The position numbers and the translations under genes were made by a program. Below are positions 1 through 6,717 of a stretch of 14,789 bases of DNA, piece after piece. The notes beneath the pieces were generated by a model, which made no database searches, was not told where the DNA came from, and saw only the letters and a list, made by a program, of their open reading frames with translations. How positions within the stretch are numbered: position 1 is the stretch's first letter; each line of letters starts with the position of its first letter. The DNA comes from an uncultured Clostridia bacterium (GTDB taxonomy: Bacteria > Bacillota > Clostridia > Christensenellales > Borkfalkiaceae): assembly GCA_947589585.1 (NCBI GenBank), contig CANQCA010000028.1, positions 1 to 14,789 of the forward strand, written 5' to 3'.

Positions 1-164
1 TGGCGAAACCGCAGGGCATACTCGGTAGGATCGCGTGAAGATCTGCGGGGGTAAACGCACGGGGCGGAATGACGCGGCCCGTGGGGCAGCATGCCGCGGT
101 TGACTTAATGCAGATCCCCGCCCGTCTTTATTCCGAGCGAAGCGAGCAAAGCCTCGCTTCTTAC
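1..164. other. Non-coding repeat-like region before rlmI
   Basis: I see no credible gene here: the open frame that starts at 69 is a shadow of rlmI in another frame. The stretch contains the motif AATGACGCGGCCC (68-80), which resembles motifs in the other gaps near 3217-3231, 8841-8857 and 8876-8887, so it probably carries a member of a dispersed intergenic repeat family. An 8-bp perfect inverted repeat (GAAGCGAG at 139-146, CTCGCTTC at 153-160) sits just before the rlmI promoter. It could end transcription arriving from a gene outside the window, although the T-rich tail is interrupted. Confidence 0.5.
139..160 (+). terminator. Possible hairpin terminator upstream of rlmI
   Basis: GAAGCGAG and CTCGCTTC form a perfect 8-bp stem around a 6-base loop, followed by TTACTTTACATTT. 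The tail is T-rich but not a clean run, and it overlaps the rlmI -35 box. It may terminate an upstream transcript or simply be part of the repeat-like region. Confidence 0.35.
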
Positions 165-193
165 TTTACATTTACAAAAAATTGCGGTATAAT
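165..193 (+). promoter_or_regulatory. SigA-type promoter of rlmI, apparently leaderless
   Basis: TTTACA (165-170) and a perfect TATAAT (188-193) are 17 bp apart. A start about 7 bases after the -10 box falls at position 200, which is the A of the rlmI ATG. No Shine-Dalgarno sequence precedes that ATG, in agreement with a leaderless mRNA. Confidence 0.8.
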
Positions 194-199
194 AGTGGC

Positions 200-1363
200 A
201 TGTCTTACGAAATCATCCTCAAGAAGGGAGAGGAAAAGCGCATTTTGGCGGGGCATCCGTGGGTCTACGCCAACGAGGTCGCCCGCATCGAGGGCAAGGA
301 TAAAAACGGCGCCCTGGCGACGGTGCGCGCCTTTGGCGGCCGCTATATCGGCAAGGGTTACATCAACCATGCGTCCAAAATTTTGGTGCGCATCTTCATC
401 CGCGGGAGCGAAGAAGACGGCTTCGAGCTATACCATGCCCGCATTCATGCCGCAAATTCCTATCGAAAATCGCTCGGCTACGAGAGCTGCTACCGCGCCG
501 TCTTTGCCGAGGCGGACGATCTTCCCGCCCTCATCGTCGATAAATACGGCGACTATCTCTCGGTGCAACTCCTCTCGCTCGGGGTGTATCTTCGCAAAGA
601 TCTCATCGTGCGTGCGCTCGTCGAGGAGTTCTCGCCCAAGGGCATTTGGGAGCGCTCCGACGTCGCCGTGCGCAAAAAAGAGGGGCTGCCCGAGGAGACG
701 GGGCTACTCTTCGGGGAAGTGCCCGACTGGGTGGAGATCGAGGAAAATGGGCTGAAAATGGCTGTGGACCTCAAAAACGGGCAAAAGACGGGGTATTTTC
801 TCGACCAAAAGGAGAACCGGCTCGCCGTGCGCCGCTACGCCCGCGGGGAAGTTTTAGACTGTTTTTGCAACAGCGGGGGCTTTTCGATGAACGCCGCCCT
901 TGCCGCCGGGCATGTGACTGCGCTCGACGCCTCTCCCTTCGCCCTCGAGAACGTGCAGCGCAACGCCACACTCAACGGTTTTACCAATGTCGAGACGGTG
1001 TGCGGAGACGCATTTGAGCTTCTTCGGGCATACCATGCCCGAAAGCAGAGCTTCGATTGCGTCATTTTGGACCCGCCCGCCTTCTGCAAATCCGCCGCCG
1101 AAGCGCCCGATGCCTTGAAGGGGTACCTCGATATCAACCTCTTGGGATTCAAGCTCGTAAATCCCGGCGGGTTTTTGGTGAGCTCTTCCTGTTCGCACTT
1201 TGTAACGATGGCGATGTTCGAGAAGATGCTCATCGAGGCGGCGCGCCGCGCGGGAAGAAGGGCGCAGTGCGTGGAAGTGCGCACGCAGGCCCCCGACCAT
1301 CCCGCGCTCCTCTCCGCCGACGAGACCCACTATTTGAAATTTTTCGTGCTACGGGTGGAGTAA
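200..1363 (+). CDS. rlmI: Class I SAM-dependent rRNA methyltransferase, RlmI-like
   Basis: This 387-residue cytoplasmic protein matches the RlmI family, whose E. coli member makes m5C1962 in 23S rRNA; the exact target here is inferred. An N-terminal PUA-like RNA-binding domain covers about residues 1-75 and is followed by the RlmI-type linker domain. The Rossmann methyltransferase shows the SAM-binding motif LDCFCNSGGFS near residue 219 and the catalytic DPPAF motif near residue 291, then a VNPGGFLVSSSCSHF strand with the expected cysteine. Length is normal for the family. I chose ATG 200 rather than TTG 182 because 182 lies inside the promoter and has no ribosome binding site. The gene stands alone and is convergent with the next gene. 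Confidence 0.9.
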   Translation: MSYEIILKKGEEKRILAGHPWVYANEVARIEGKDKNGALATVRAFGGRYIGKGYINHASKILVRIFIRGSEEDGFELYHARIHAANSYRKSLGYESCYRAVFAEADDLPALIVDKYGDYLSVQLLSLGVYLRKDLIVRALVEEFSPKGIWERSDVAVRKKEGLPEETGLLFGEVPDWVEIEENGLKMAVDLKNGQKTGYFLDQKENRLAVRRYARGEVLDCFCNSGGFSMNAALAAGHVTALDASPFALENVQRNATLNGFTNVETVCGDAFELLRAYHARKQSFDCVILDPPAFCKSAAEAPDALKGYLDINLLGFKLVNPGGFLVSSSCSHFVTMAMFEKMLIEAARRAGRRAQCVEVRTQAPDHPALLSADETHYLKFFVLRVE

Positions 1364-1416
1364 AAAAGCCTCCCATGTATTTTAGAATGACACCCCTTCT
1401 GTCGTCAAAGGCGACA

Positions 1417-1436
1417 CCCACCCCTCAAGGGGTGGG
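1417..1436. terminator. Hairpin downstream of rlmI
   Basis: CCCACCCC (1417-1424) and GGGGTGGG (1429-1436) form an 8-bp stem with a TCAA tetraloop. No T-run follows on the plus strand, so it may be only a stabilising hairpin or a repeat remnant next to the stronger hairpin at 1448-1471. Confidence 0.4.
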
Positions 1437-1447
1437 CAAGAGAAGGA

Positions 1448-1471
1448 AAGCGGCGCCAAACGGCGCCGCTT
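1448..1471. terminator. Bidirectional terminator between convergent genes
   Basis: AAGCGGCGCC and GGCGCCGCTT form a perfect 10-bp, very GC-rich stem around the loop AAAC. It lies between the convergent rlmI (plus) and InlB-repeat gene (minus). Both exits are pyrimidine-rich but lack a clean T-run, so efficiency is uncertain. Confidence 0.6.
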
Positions 1472-1497
1472 CTAATTTGCTTCTGCCAATGATTTGA

Positions 1498-3078
1498 CTA
1501 CGGAACATTTTTCCCTTCGTATGTTCCTTCCCAAAACGAGTAAGGGATCCCCACCTTCCCTTCCTCTGCCTCAAACTCGTCCCGCAGATAAGGACCGATA
1601 ATTGAAAAGTAAGTGGCGAAACCTCCCTCTTTTTCACCGAAATATCTCGCTGCGTTTGCAAACCCGTAATTATCCTCATCGTTTAATTGGAGTTCAACGG
1701 TGTATGTGAACGCCATGATCATGCCTTCCAATTTGCTTGACCAGCCTGAATATACTCCCGGATATGTTTCATCGAAGATCGCTTGTTCATACGTGAACTC
1801 CAAAAACTCAAGAGGGATCTGTCCGTACTTTGCCGATCCGCCGCCTGCTGCCCCTCCCAGCTCGTTATCGTAATCATTCAAACTGTAAACGGCAATGACG
1901 CTCCTGTAATCCCCGAGCATCGAACTTATCTCAGGGATATGCTTTGTATAGATCCCATATGAAGTATTTAACCATGCGTCCGTTCCCGCATAGAAATTCT
2001 CTCTTGTGAGCGGTTCCTTGGTGAAATAGGTATCGACTTCAAAATCTACGGTCGCATTCATGAGCGCTTCTAAATAGGCCTCAAGCCGCTCCGCAGTTTG
2101 CAGGCACAATTTTTTTTGCAATTCGGACATTACAAAATCCACTCTGACCACATCGGTTTTACCGTGATTGGTTTCAAAGTCTCCATGCACTTCCGTCACA
2201 CAAACGATCAAGATCTTATATTTCGGGACTTCTTTTACGGCTTCCCATTTCGCATACAGTTGATTCTCGGGATTGATCTGTGTATCGTACCACCATTCCC
2301 CCTGAAACCATTCTTTTCCTGCGATCAACTTTCCGCAATCATCCGAGACTTGCACGGTATGATGCCAATCGGAATACCACCCTTTGAACCGATAGCCTTC
2401 TCTCTGCGGGACGGGAAGGCGGATACTGCTCAAATTATCCAAGGTGAGCAAAACATTTTCCTCGGTATTCGCGGATGTCGCCTCATTGTAATGATAGGTG
2501 AAAAGCCGAGAATAGCGCTCAAACTCCGCATAAATAAAGTCTTGCGGTTGGGATGTGATACACAGGTTTTTCCTGACCGCATCCGTTTCCCCGTCTGACC
2601 ATCGCACGAATCGGTACCCTTCATCGGGAATGGCGACGACCGTGCTGCCGTTTTGGCCATATAGTATATCTTGGTATAGCTCGCCTTCGATCCTCCCACC
2701 CTTTTGCGCATAAAAATGGAGCTGAATACTCTCTATTCCCTGACTTTCCGGAGGACCTTCTTCAAAAATTGCTTTTACGGCCTTATCCCACGAAACTTTG
2801 TAGTCAATACGCCTTGCATCGGAATATCCGTCCGACCAGCCCGTAAAATGCCAACCCTCTGCCGCTACGGCCAAGATCGGTGTCCCGTTCTGTTCCTCTT
2901 GAACGGTTTGCAGCCTTTCTCCCTCAAGATCCCCTTCGCCGACCACTCCATAACTTAAAGTATAGTAGACGGGAGCGGGACCGTCATAAAAAGCCGTGAA
3001 AAATATCACCATCGCAATCAGGCAGACCCCTGCGGCGATCAAAACCCATATGATAGCTCTTTTTACATTCGGTTTCAT
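1498..3078 (-). CDS. Membrane-anchored InlB-repeat surface protein
   Basis: The protein has 526 residues. A basic start (MKPNVKR) and one hydrophobic segment at about 9-31 form an uncleaved signal anchor, so most of it should lie outside the membrane. Two divergent InlB B-repeat-like domains follow (about 35-107 and 116-188), each with a 'GW..F..WSDG..DA.R' pattern. A Listeria-Bacteroides (Flg_new) repeat spans about 193-278, with REGYRFKGWYSD and LYAKWE. The C-terminal part (about 285-526) is a separate domain that I do not recognise. A GGAGG five bases before the ATG supports the start. The gene has its own promoter and looks AT-richer than its neighbours, which hints at acquisition. InlB repeats are usually adhesion or stalk modules; the function here is unknown. 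Confidence 0.75.
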   Translation of the reverse strand: MKPNVKRAIIWVLIAAGVCLIAMVIFFTAFYDGPAPVYYTLSYGVVGEGDLEGERLQTVQEEQNGTPILAVAAEGWHFTGWSDGYSDARRIDYKVSWDKAVKAIFEEGPPESQGIESIQLHFYAQKGGRIEGELYQDILYGQNGSTVVAIPDEGYRFVRWSDGETDAVRKNLCITSQPQDFIYAEFERYSRLFTYHYNEATSANTEENVLLTLDNLSSIRLPVPQREGYRFKGWYSDWHHTVQVSDDCGKLIAGKEWFQGEWWYDTQINPENQLYAKWEAVKEVPKYKILIVCVTEVHGDFETNHGKTDVVRVDFVMSELQKKLCLQTAERLEAYLEALMNATVDFEVDTYFTKEPLTRENFYAGTDAWLNTSYGIYTKHIPEISSMLGDYRSVIAVYSLNDYDNELGGAAGGGSAKYGQIPLEFLEFTYEQAIFDETYPGVYSGWSSKLEGMIMAFTYTVELQLNDEDNYGFANAARYFGEKEGGFATYFSIIGPYLRDEFEAEEGKVGIPYSFWEGTYEGKNVP

Positions 3079-3100
3079 AACAGCCTCCGCGTTCGTACAT

Positions 3101-3129
3101 ATTATACTACCATATTAAAAACAAGTCAA
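3101..3129 (-). promoter_or_regulatory. SigA-type promoter of the InlB-repeat gene
   Basis: On the minus strand TTGACT (3124-3129) and a perfect TATAAT (3101-3106) are separated by 17 bp. The predicted start gives a short leader carrying the GGAGG ribosome binding site of the gene beginning at 3078. Confidence 0.85.
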
Positions 3130-3182
3130 GTTTTCAATTTCATTAAATATATACACGTCAACGTTAATTTCCTGCCACTGCG

Positions 3183-3231
3183 TGCCTCGGAATGACATGT
3201 TTGACGGACGCGAGGCAGGATGACGCGGTCC
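3183..3231. repeat. Intergenic repeat remnant (TGACGCGGTC family)
   Basis: TGCCTCG (3183-3189) and CGAGGCA (3211-3217) form a 7-bp inverted repeat enclosing GAATGACATG, directly followed by GGATGACGCGGTCCC. The ATGACGCGG core recurs at about 69-77, 8844-8852 and, altered, 8874-8882, always in non-coding DNA. It lies downstream of the ppdK terminator and upstream of the InlB-gene promoter. I see no coding function. Confidence 0.5.
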
Positions 3232-3249
3232 CTCTTCGATCAATGCACA

Positions 3250-3277
3250 AAAAAGACACCCAAGCGGGTGTCTTTTT
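3250..3277 (-). terminator. Intrinsic terminator of ppdK
   Basis: AAAAAGACACCC (3250-3261) and GGGTGTCTTTTT (3266-3277) form a perfect 12-bp stem with a 4-base loop. Read on the minus strand, a GC core is followed by six T residues, 15 bases after the ppdK stop codon. The A/T arms make it symmetrical, so it could also work on the plus strand. Confidence 0.9.
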
Positions 3278-3291
3278 CACATTGAGATAAC

Positions 3292-5934
3292 TTACTTTCT
3301 CGGATTCTTGATGTTGGCTTGTGCCGCTGCAAGTCTTGCAATGGGAACGCGGTAAGGCGAGCAGGAGACATAGGAAAGCCCGATGTTGTGGCAGAACTCG
3401 ATGGACGAAGGATCGCCGCCGTGTTCGCCGCAGATGCCCGTGTGCAGCTTCTTGTTGCCTTTCTTGCCCTTCTTGACCGCCATCTCCATGAGCTGGCCGA
3501 CGCCCGTCGTATCCAATCTTGCGAACGGGTCGCTCTCATAGATCTTGTTCTGATAGTAGGCGGGAAGGAATTTGCCTGCGTCGTCGCGGGAGAAGCCGAA
3601 CGTCATCTGGGTGAGGTCGTTGGTGCCGAAGCAGAAGAAGTCCGCTTCCTTCGCGATCGCGTCCGCGGTGAGTGCCGCACGGGGGATCTCGATCATGGTA
3701 CCCACTTCGTACTTGATCTTCTTGTGCTTGGACTTGATGACCTCTTCCGCCGTCTTCACGACGATATCCTTGACGAACTTATATTCCTTGACTTCGCCCG
3801 TGAGCGGGATCATGATCTCGGGCACGACCTTCCAATCCTTATGGCGCTTTGCGACGGCGATGGCGGCCTTCATGACTGCCCTCGTCTGCATGACGGCGAT
3901 CTCGGGATAGGTGACGCAGAGGCGGCACCCGCGGTGACCCATCATCGGGTTGAATTCGTGGAGATCGGAGATGATCTGCTTGATCTGGGCAACCGTCTTC
4001 TTCTGTGCCTTGGCGAGCGCTTCGATATCCGCCTCTTCGGTGGGAACGAACTCATGGAGCGGCGGGTCGAGGAAGCGGATGGTGACGGGCTGGCCGCCGA
4101 GCGCCTCGAAGAGGCCTTCGAAGTCCTCCTGCTGCATGGGCTCGATCTTGGCAAGTGCCTTTTCGCGCTCTTCCTTCGTGTCGGCGCAGATCATTTCGCG
4201 GAACGCGCCGATGCGCTTGGGATCGAAGAACATGTGCTCGGTACGGCAGAGGCCGATGCCCTGTGCACCGAACGCCGCCGCCTGCCTTGCATCCTTGGGG
4301 GTATCCGCATTCGTGCGCACGCCCAAAGCCTTATATTTATCGGCGAGCTCCATGATCCTTCCGAAGTAGCCCGAGTTGGGATCTGCGGGAACGGTGGGGA
4401 TGAGGCAATCGTAGATATTGCCCGTGGAGCCGTCGAGGGAGAGGCTGTCGCCCTCGTGATAGGTCTTGCCGGCGAGGGTGAAGCACTTGTTCTCTTCATC
4501 CATCTTGATATCGCCGCAACCGGAGACGCAGCAGGTACCCATGCCGCGGGCAACGACTGCCGCGTGCGAGGTCTGGCCGCCGCGGACGGTGAGGATGCCC
4601 TGTGCGAACTTCATACCCTCGATATCTTCGGGGGAAGTCTCCAGACGGACGAGGACGACCTTCTTGCCCGCCTTGCCTTCCTTCACGGCATCCTCTGCGG
4701 TGAACACGATGGAGCCTGCCGCCGCACCGGGGGAAGCCGCGATGCCCTTGCCGACGATGTTCTTGTCCGCTTCTTTCAGAGCCTTCGGGTCGAACTGCGG
4801 GTGAAGGAGCATATCGAGGGACTTCGCATCGATCTGCATGAGGGCTTCCTGTTCGGTGATCATGCCCTCGTCGATGAGGTCGCATGCGATCTTTATGGCC
4901 GCTGCCGCCGTGCGCTTGCCGTTACGGGTCTGGAGCATATAGAGCTTCTCGTTCTCGACGGTGAACTCCATATCCTGCATGTCGTGATAGTGGTTCTCGA
5001 GGATATTGCAGACTTCCTGGAACTGCTTATAGACGTCGGGGAAGACCTCTGCCATCTTGGAGATGGGCATGGGAGTGCGGACGCCCGCGACGACGTCCTC
5101 GCCCTGTGCATTGGTGAGGAATTCGCCCATGAGCCCCTTCTCGCCCGTGGCGGGATTGCGGGTGAAGGCAACGCCCGTGCCGCAGTTATCGCCCATGTTG
5201 CCGAACGCCATCATCTGTACGTTGACTGCGGTGCCCCAGCTGTAAGGGATGTCGTGGTCCATGCGGTAGACGTTCGCACGGGGGTTATCCCACGAACGGA
5301 AGACAGCCTTGATCGCCTCGAAGAGCTGTTCCTTGGGATCGGTGGGGAAATCCTTGCCGAGCTGTTTCTTGTATTCTGCCTTGAATTGGTTGGCAAGCTC
5401 TTTGAGGTCGTCCGCATTGAGTTCGACGTCCTGCTTGACGCCCTTCTTCTCCTTCATCTCGTCGATGAGCTTTTCGAAATACTTCTTGCCCACTTCCATG
5501 ACGACGTCGGAAAACATTTGGATGAAACGGCGGTAGCAGTCCCAAGCCCAGCGGGGGTTGTTCGACTTCTTGGAGATGACCTCGACGACCTCTTCGTTGA
5601 GGCCGAGGTTCAGAATGGTATCCATCATGCCGGGCATGGAAGCACGTGCGCCCGAACGGACGGAGACGAGAAGAGGATTTTCCTTATCGCCGAACTTCTT
5701 GCCGGTGATATGCTCCATCTTATCGATGTATTCCATGATCTCGGCCTGGATCTCGGGATTGATCTGCTTGCCGTCCTCATAGTACTGCGTGCAAGCCTCC
5801 GTCGAAATAGTGAAGCCCTGCGGGACGGGGAGACCGATATTGGTCATCTCCGCGAGGTTTGCGCCCTTGCCGCCGAGGAGTTCGCGCATGTTCGCGTTGC
5901 CCTCGGTGAACAGATAGCAATACTTTTTAGCCAT
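3292..5934 (-). CDS. ppdK: Pyruvate, phosphate dikinase
   Basis: PPDK reversibly converts pyruvate, ATP and phosphate into PEP, AMP and PPi; in anaerobes it often runs in the glycolytic direction. The 880-residue protein has the full family architecture. The N-terminal ATP-grasp part begins with LLGGKGANLAEM. The swivelling phosphohistidine domain has GGQTSHAAVVARGMG with catalytic His457 and the adjacent Thr that is phosphorylated in regulated family members. The C-terminal PEP/pyruvate TIM barrel has ICGEHGGDPSS with catalytic Cys835. Positions agree with the Clostridium symbiosum enzyme (His455, Cys831). I chose ATG 5934 over upstream codons because AGGAGG (5944-5949) lies nine bases before it. 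No PPDK regulatory kinase gene is visible nearby. It appears monocistronic, with its own promoters and terminator. Confidence 0.98.
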   Translation of the reverse strand: MAKKYCYLFTEGNANMRELLGGKGANLAEMTNIGLPVPQGFTISTEACTQYYEDGKQINPEIQAEIMEYIDKMEHITGKKFGDKENPLLVSVRSGARASMPGMMDTILNLGLNEEVVEVISKKSNNPRWAWDCYRRFIQMFSDVVMEVGKKYFEKLIDEMKEKKGVKQDVELNADDLKELANQFKAEYKKQLGKDFPTDPKEQLFEAIKAVFRSWDNPRANVYRMDHDIPYSWGTAVNVQMMAFGNMGDNCGTGVAFTRNPATGEKGLMGEFLTNAQGEDVVAGVRTPMPISKMAEVFPDVYKQFQEVCNILENHYHDMQDMEFTVENEKLYMLQTRNGKRTAAAAIKIACDLIDEGMITEQEALMQIDAKSLDMLLHPQFDPKALKEADKNIVGKGIAASPGAAAGSIVFTAEDAVKEGKAGKKVVLVRLETSPEDIEGMKFAQGILTVRGGQTSHAAVVARGMGTCCVSGCGDIKMDEENKCFTLAGKTYHEGDSLSLDGSTGNIYDCLIPTVPADPNSGYFGRIMELADKYKALGVRTNADTPKDARQAAAFGAQGIGLCRTEHMFFDPKRIGAFREMICADTKEEREKALAKIEPMQQEDFEGLFEALGGQPVTIRFLDPPLHEFVPTEEADIEALAKAQKKTVAQIKQIISDLHEFNPMMGHRGCRLCVTYPEIAVMQTRAVMKAAIAVAKRHKDWKVVPEIMIPLTGEVKEYKFVKDIVVKTAEEVIKSKHKKIKYEVGTMIEIPRAALTADAIAKEADFFCFGTNDLTQMTFGFSRDDAGKFLPAYYQNKIYESDPFARLDTTGVGQLMEMAVKKGKKGNKKLHTGICGEHGGDPSSIEFCHNIGLSYVSCSPYRVPIARLAAAQANIKNPRK

Positions 5935-5978
5935 TGAAATATTCCTCCTGAATAAATTGCATTTTATTACCAAAAGAG

Positions 5979-6016
5979 ATTATACACGATTATAAACGAA
6001 ATTACAAGTTTTTCAA
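5979..6016 (-). promoter_or_regulatory. Two overlapping promoters of ppdK
   Basis: Two perfect TATAAT boxes lie 10 bp apart on the minus strand. The proximal one (5979-5984) pairs with TTGTAA (6002-6007) at 17 bp. The distal one (5989-5994) pairs with TTGAAA (6011-6016) at 16 bp. Both would give short leaders (roughly 40 to 50 bases) carrying the AGGAGG ribosome binding site. An inverted repeat (6005-6038) overlaps both -35 regions. Confidence 0.75.
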
Positions 6017-6217
6017 GCCTGTTTTTTGCAAAAACTTGGCCGATTTTTGCTTTGGGAGAAGATTTTCGGGCACAGCGGAAAGCCCACACGCAGTTGCGCC
6101 GTCTTAAGTAGCGTGTACCGAAGCGATTTTTCGCCCTGCCCCGACGCGTTCATCGCTGCGGCCGGTTACAGAAAAGATTTATAGCAAAAACAGCAACATT
6201 TCAAGCAAAAGTCTTAA

Positions 6218-6248
6218 ATTTTATATATATTTCGATGAGTATCAAAAT
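6218..6248. repeat. Operator-like dyad A with AT-rich flank
   Basis: ATTTCGA (6229-6235), six bases, then TCAAAAT (6242-6248) form a dyad with one mismatch, preceded by ATTTTATATAT. The same arrangement recurs at 6377-6408. A half site, ATTTCGAT, is also present at 6285-6292. No gene obviously controlled by it is adjacent. Confidence 0.4.
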
Positions 6249-6376
6249 AAGAAACTTGCGGAAAAGCGCGTGCCCTTACCCATAATTTCGATCGTCCCGC
6301 CCTCATAGCCCCTGCCCGCAGTGTTCTGAATAGACTTTTTCGCTGTTTTATCGGGATAATTAAAGTAAAAACACAG

Positions 6377-6408
6377 ATTTTATATATTATTTCGATATTT
6401 GTCGAAAT
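6377..6408. repeat. Operator-like dyad B with AT-rich flank
   Basis: ATTTCGA (6389-6395), a 6-base spacer and TCGAAAT (6402-6408) form a perfect 7-bp dyad, preceded by ATTTTATATATT as in dyad A. The two copies are 160 bp apart in the same orientation. Another 7-bp dyad, TGAGAAA/TTTCTCA (6408-6428), follows immediately. Confidence 0.45.
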
Positions 6409-6465
6409 GAGAAAATGCAAATTTCTCAGAAAAAATCCCGCGCAAACGAACGCAAATTGCCTTAT

Positions 6466-6486
6466 TTTGGTGCACCCGGCGGGGAT
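6466..6486 (-). repeat. Duplicated 3' end of tRNA-Arg (21 bp)
   Basis: These 21 bases are identical to 6538-6558, which contain the CCA tail, the 3' acceptor strand and part of the T-arm of tRNA-Arg. The copies are direct repeats 72 bp apart, and identity stops sharply on both sides. Such 3'-end fragments are typical of integration scars (att sites) or of a deleted tandem tRNA. Confidence 0.7.
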
Positions 6487-6504
6487 AATTCGCGCCTACA
6501 ATTC

Positions 6505-6540
6505 AAACTCCCCGAACGGCAAAAATCGTTCGGGGAGTTT
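6505..6540 (-). terminator. Hairpin terminator of tRNA-Arg
   Basis: AAACTCCCCGAACG (6505-6518) and CGTTCGGGGAGTTT (6527-6540) form a perfect 14-bp stem with an 8-base loop. It begins at the last base of the encoded CCA of the tRNA on the minus strand. Only three T residues close the stem, followed by GAATTG, so it is a strong hairpin with a weak tail. Confidence 0.75.
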
Positions 6541-6616
6541 GGTGCACCCGGCGGGGATCGAACCCACAACCTTCGGCGTCGGAGGCCGACACGCTATCCA
6601 ATTGCGCTACGAGTGC
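6540..6616 (-). tRNA. tRNA-Arg (anticodon CCG)
   Basis: All four arms fold. The acceptor stem is GCACTCG with CGGGTGC (one G-U pair), the D-stem GCGC with GCGT, the anticodon stem TCGGC with GCCGA around the loop CTCCGAC, and the T-stem GTGGG with CCCGC around TTCGATC. The loop gives anticodon CCG, which reads the Arg codon CGG. The discriminator is A and CCA is encoded (6540-6542). Without CCA the gene spans 6543-6616. It is transcribed away from mnmA and has an immediate hairpin terminator. Confidence 0.96.
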
Positions 6617-6634
6617 AAATGCTTCTTTTCCCAC

Positions 6635-6643
6635 ATTATACCA
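6635..6643 (-). promoter_or_regulatory. Extended -10 promoter of tRNA-Arg
   Basis: On the minus strand TGGTATAAT (6635-6643) is a perfect extended -10 element whose predicted start lies about 10 bases before the tRNA 5' end. The -35 region is poor, which an extended -10 can tolerate. The divergent mnmA promoter lies just beside it. Confidence 0.65.
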
Positions 6644-6661
6644 TATCTTTTACAAAAATGC

Positions 6662-6690
6662 TTTATATTTTTGCGCGGATATGGTAAAAT
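6662..6690 (+). promoter_or_regulatory. Promoter of mnmA with extended -10
   Basis: TTTATA (6662-6667) and TAAAAT (6685-6690) are 17 bp apart, with TG at 6682-6683 giving an extended -10. The leader is about 20 bases and carries the strong ribosome binding site GGGGGAGGG (6706-6714), three bases before the ATG at 6718. Confidence 0.7.
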
Positions 6691-6717
6691 GAAGAAAAAT
6701 TTTTCGGGGGAGGGAAT

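Larger units (their letters stand above)
6017..6465. other. Gene-free region between ppdK and tRNA-Arg
   Basis: About 450 bases hold no convincing gene: the short open frames lack ribosome binding sites and protein-like composition. The section at 6060-6170 is GC-rich with small inverted repeats, for example ACACGC near 6090 with GCGTGT near 6112, and could encode a structured RNA, but I match it to no family. The rest is AT-rich and carries two similar dyads (6229-6248 and 6389-6408). It is bounded by a duplicated tRNA 3' end. Confidence 0.5.

Noticed and set aside
3319..5937. An 872-codon open frame antisense to the whole of ppdK
   Set aside because: It mirrors the codon bias of ppdK, has low-complexity composition rich in Leu, Asp, Glu and Ala, no recognisable domain and no ribosome binding site of its own. 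PPDK is unmistakable on the other strand.
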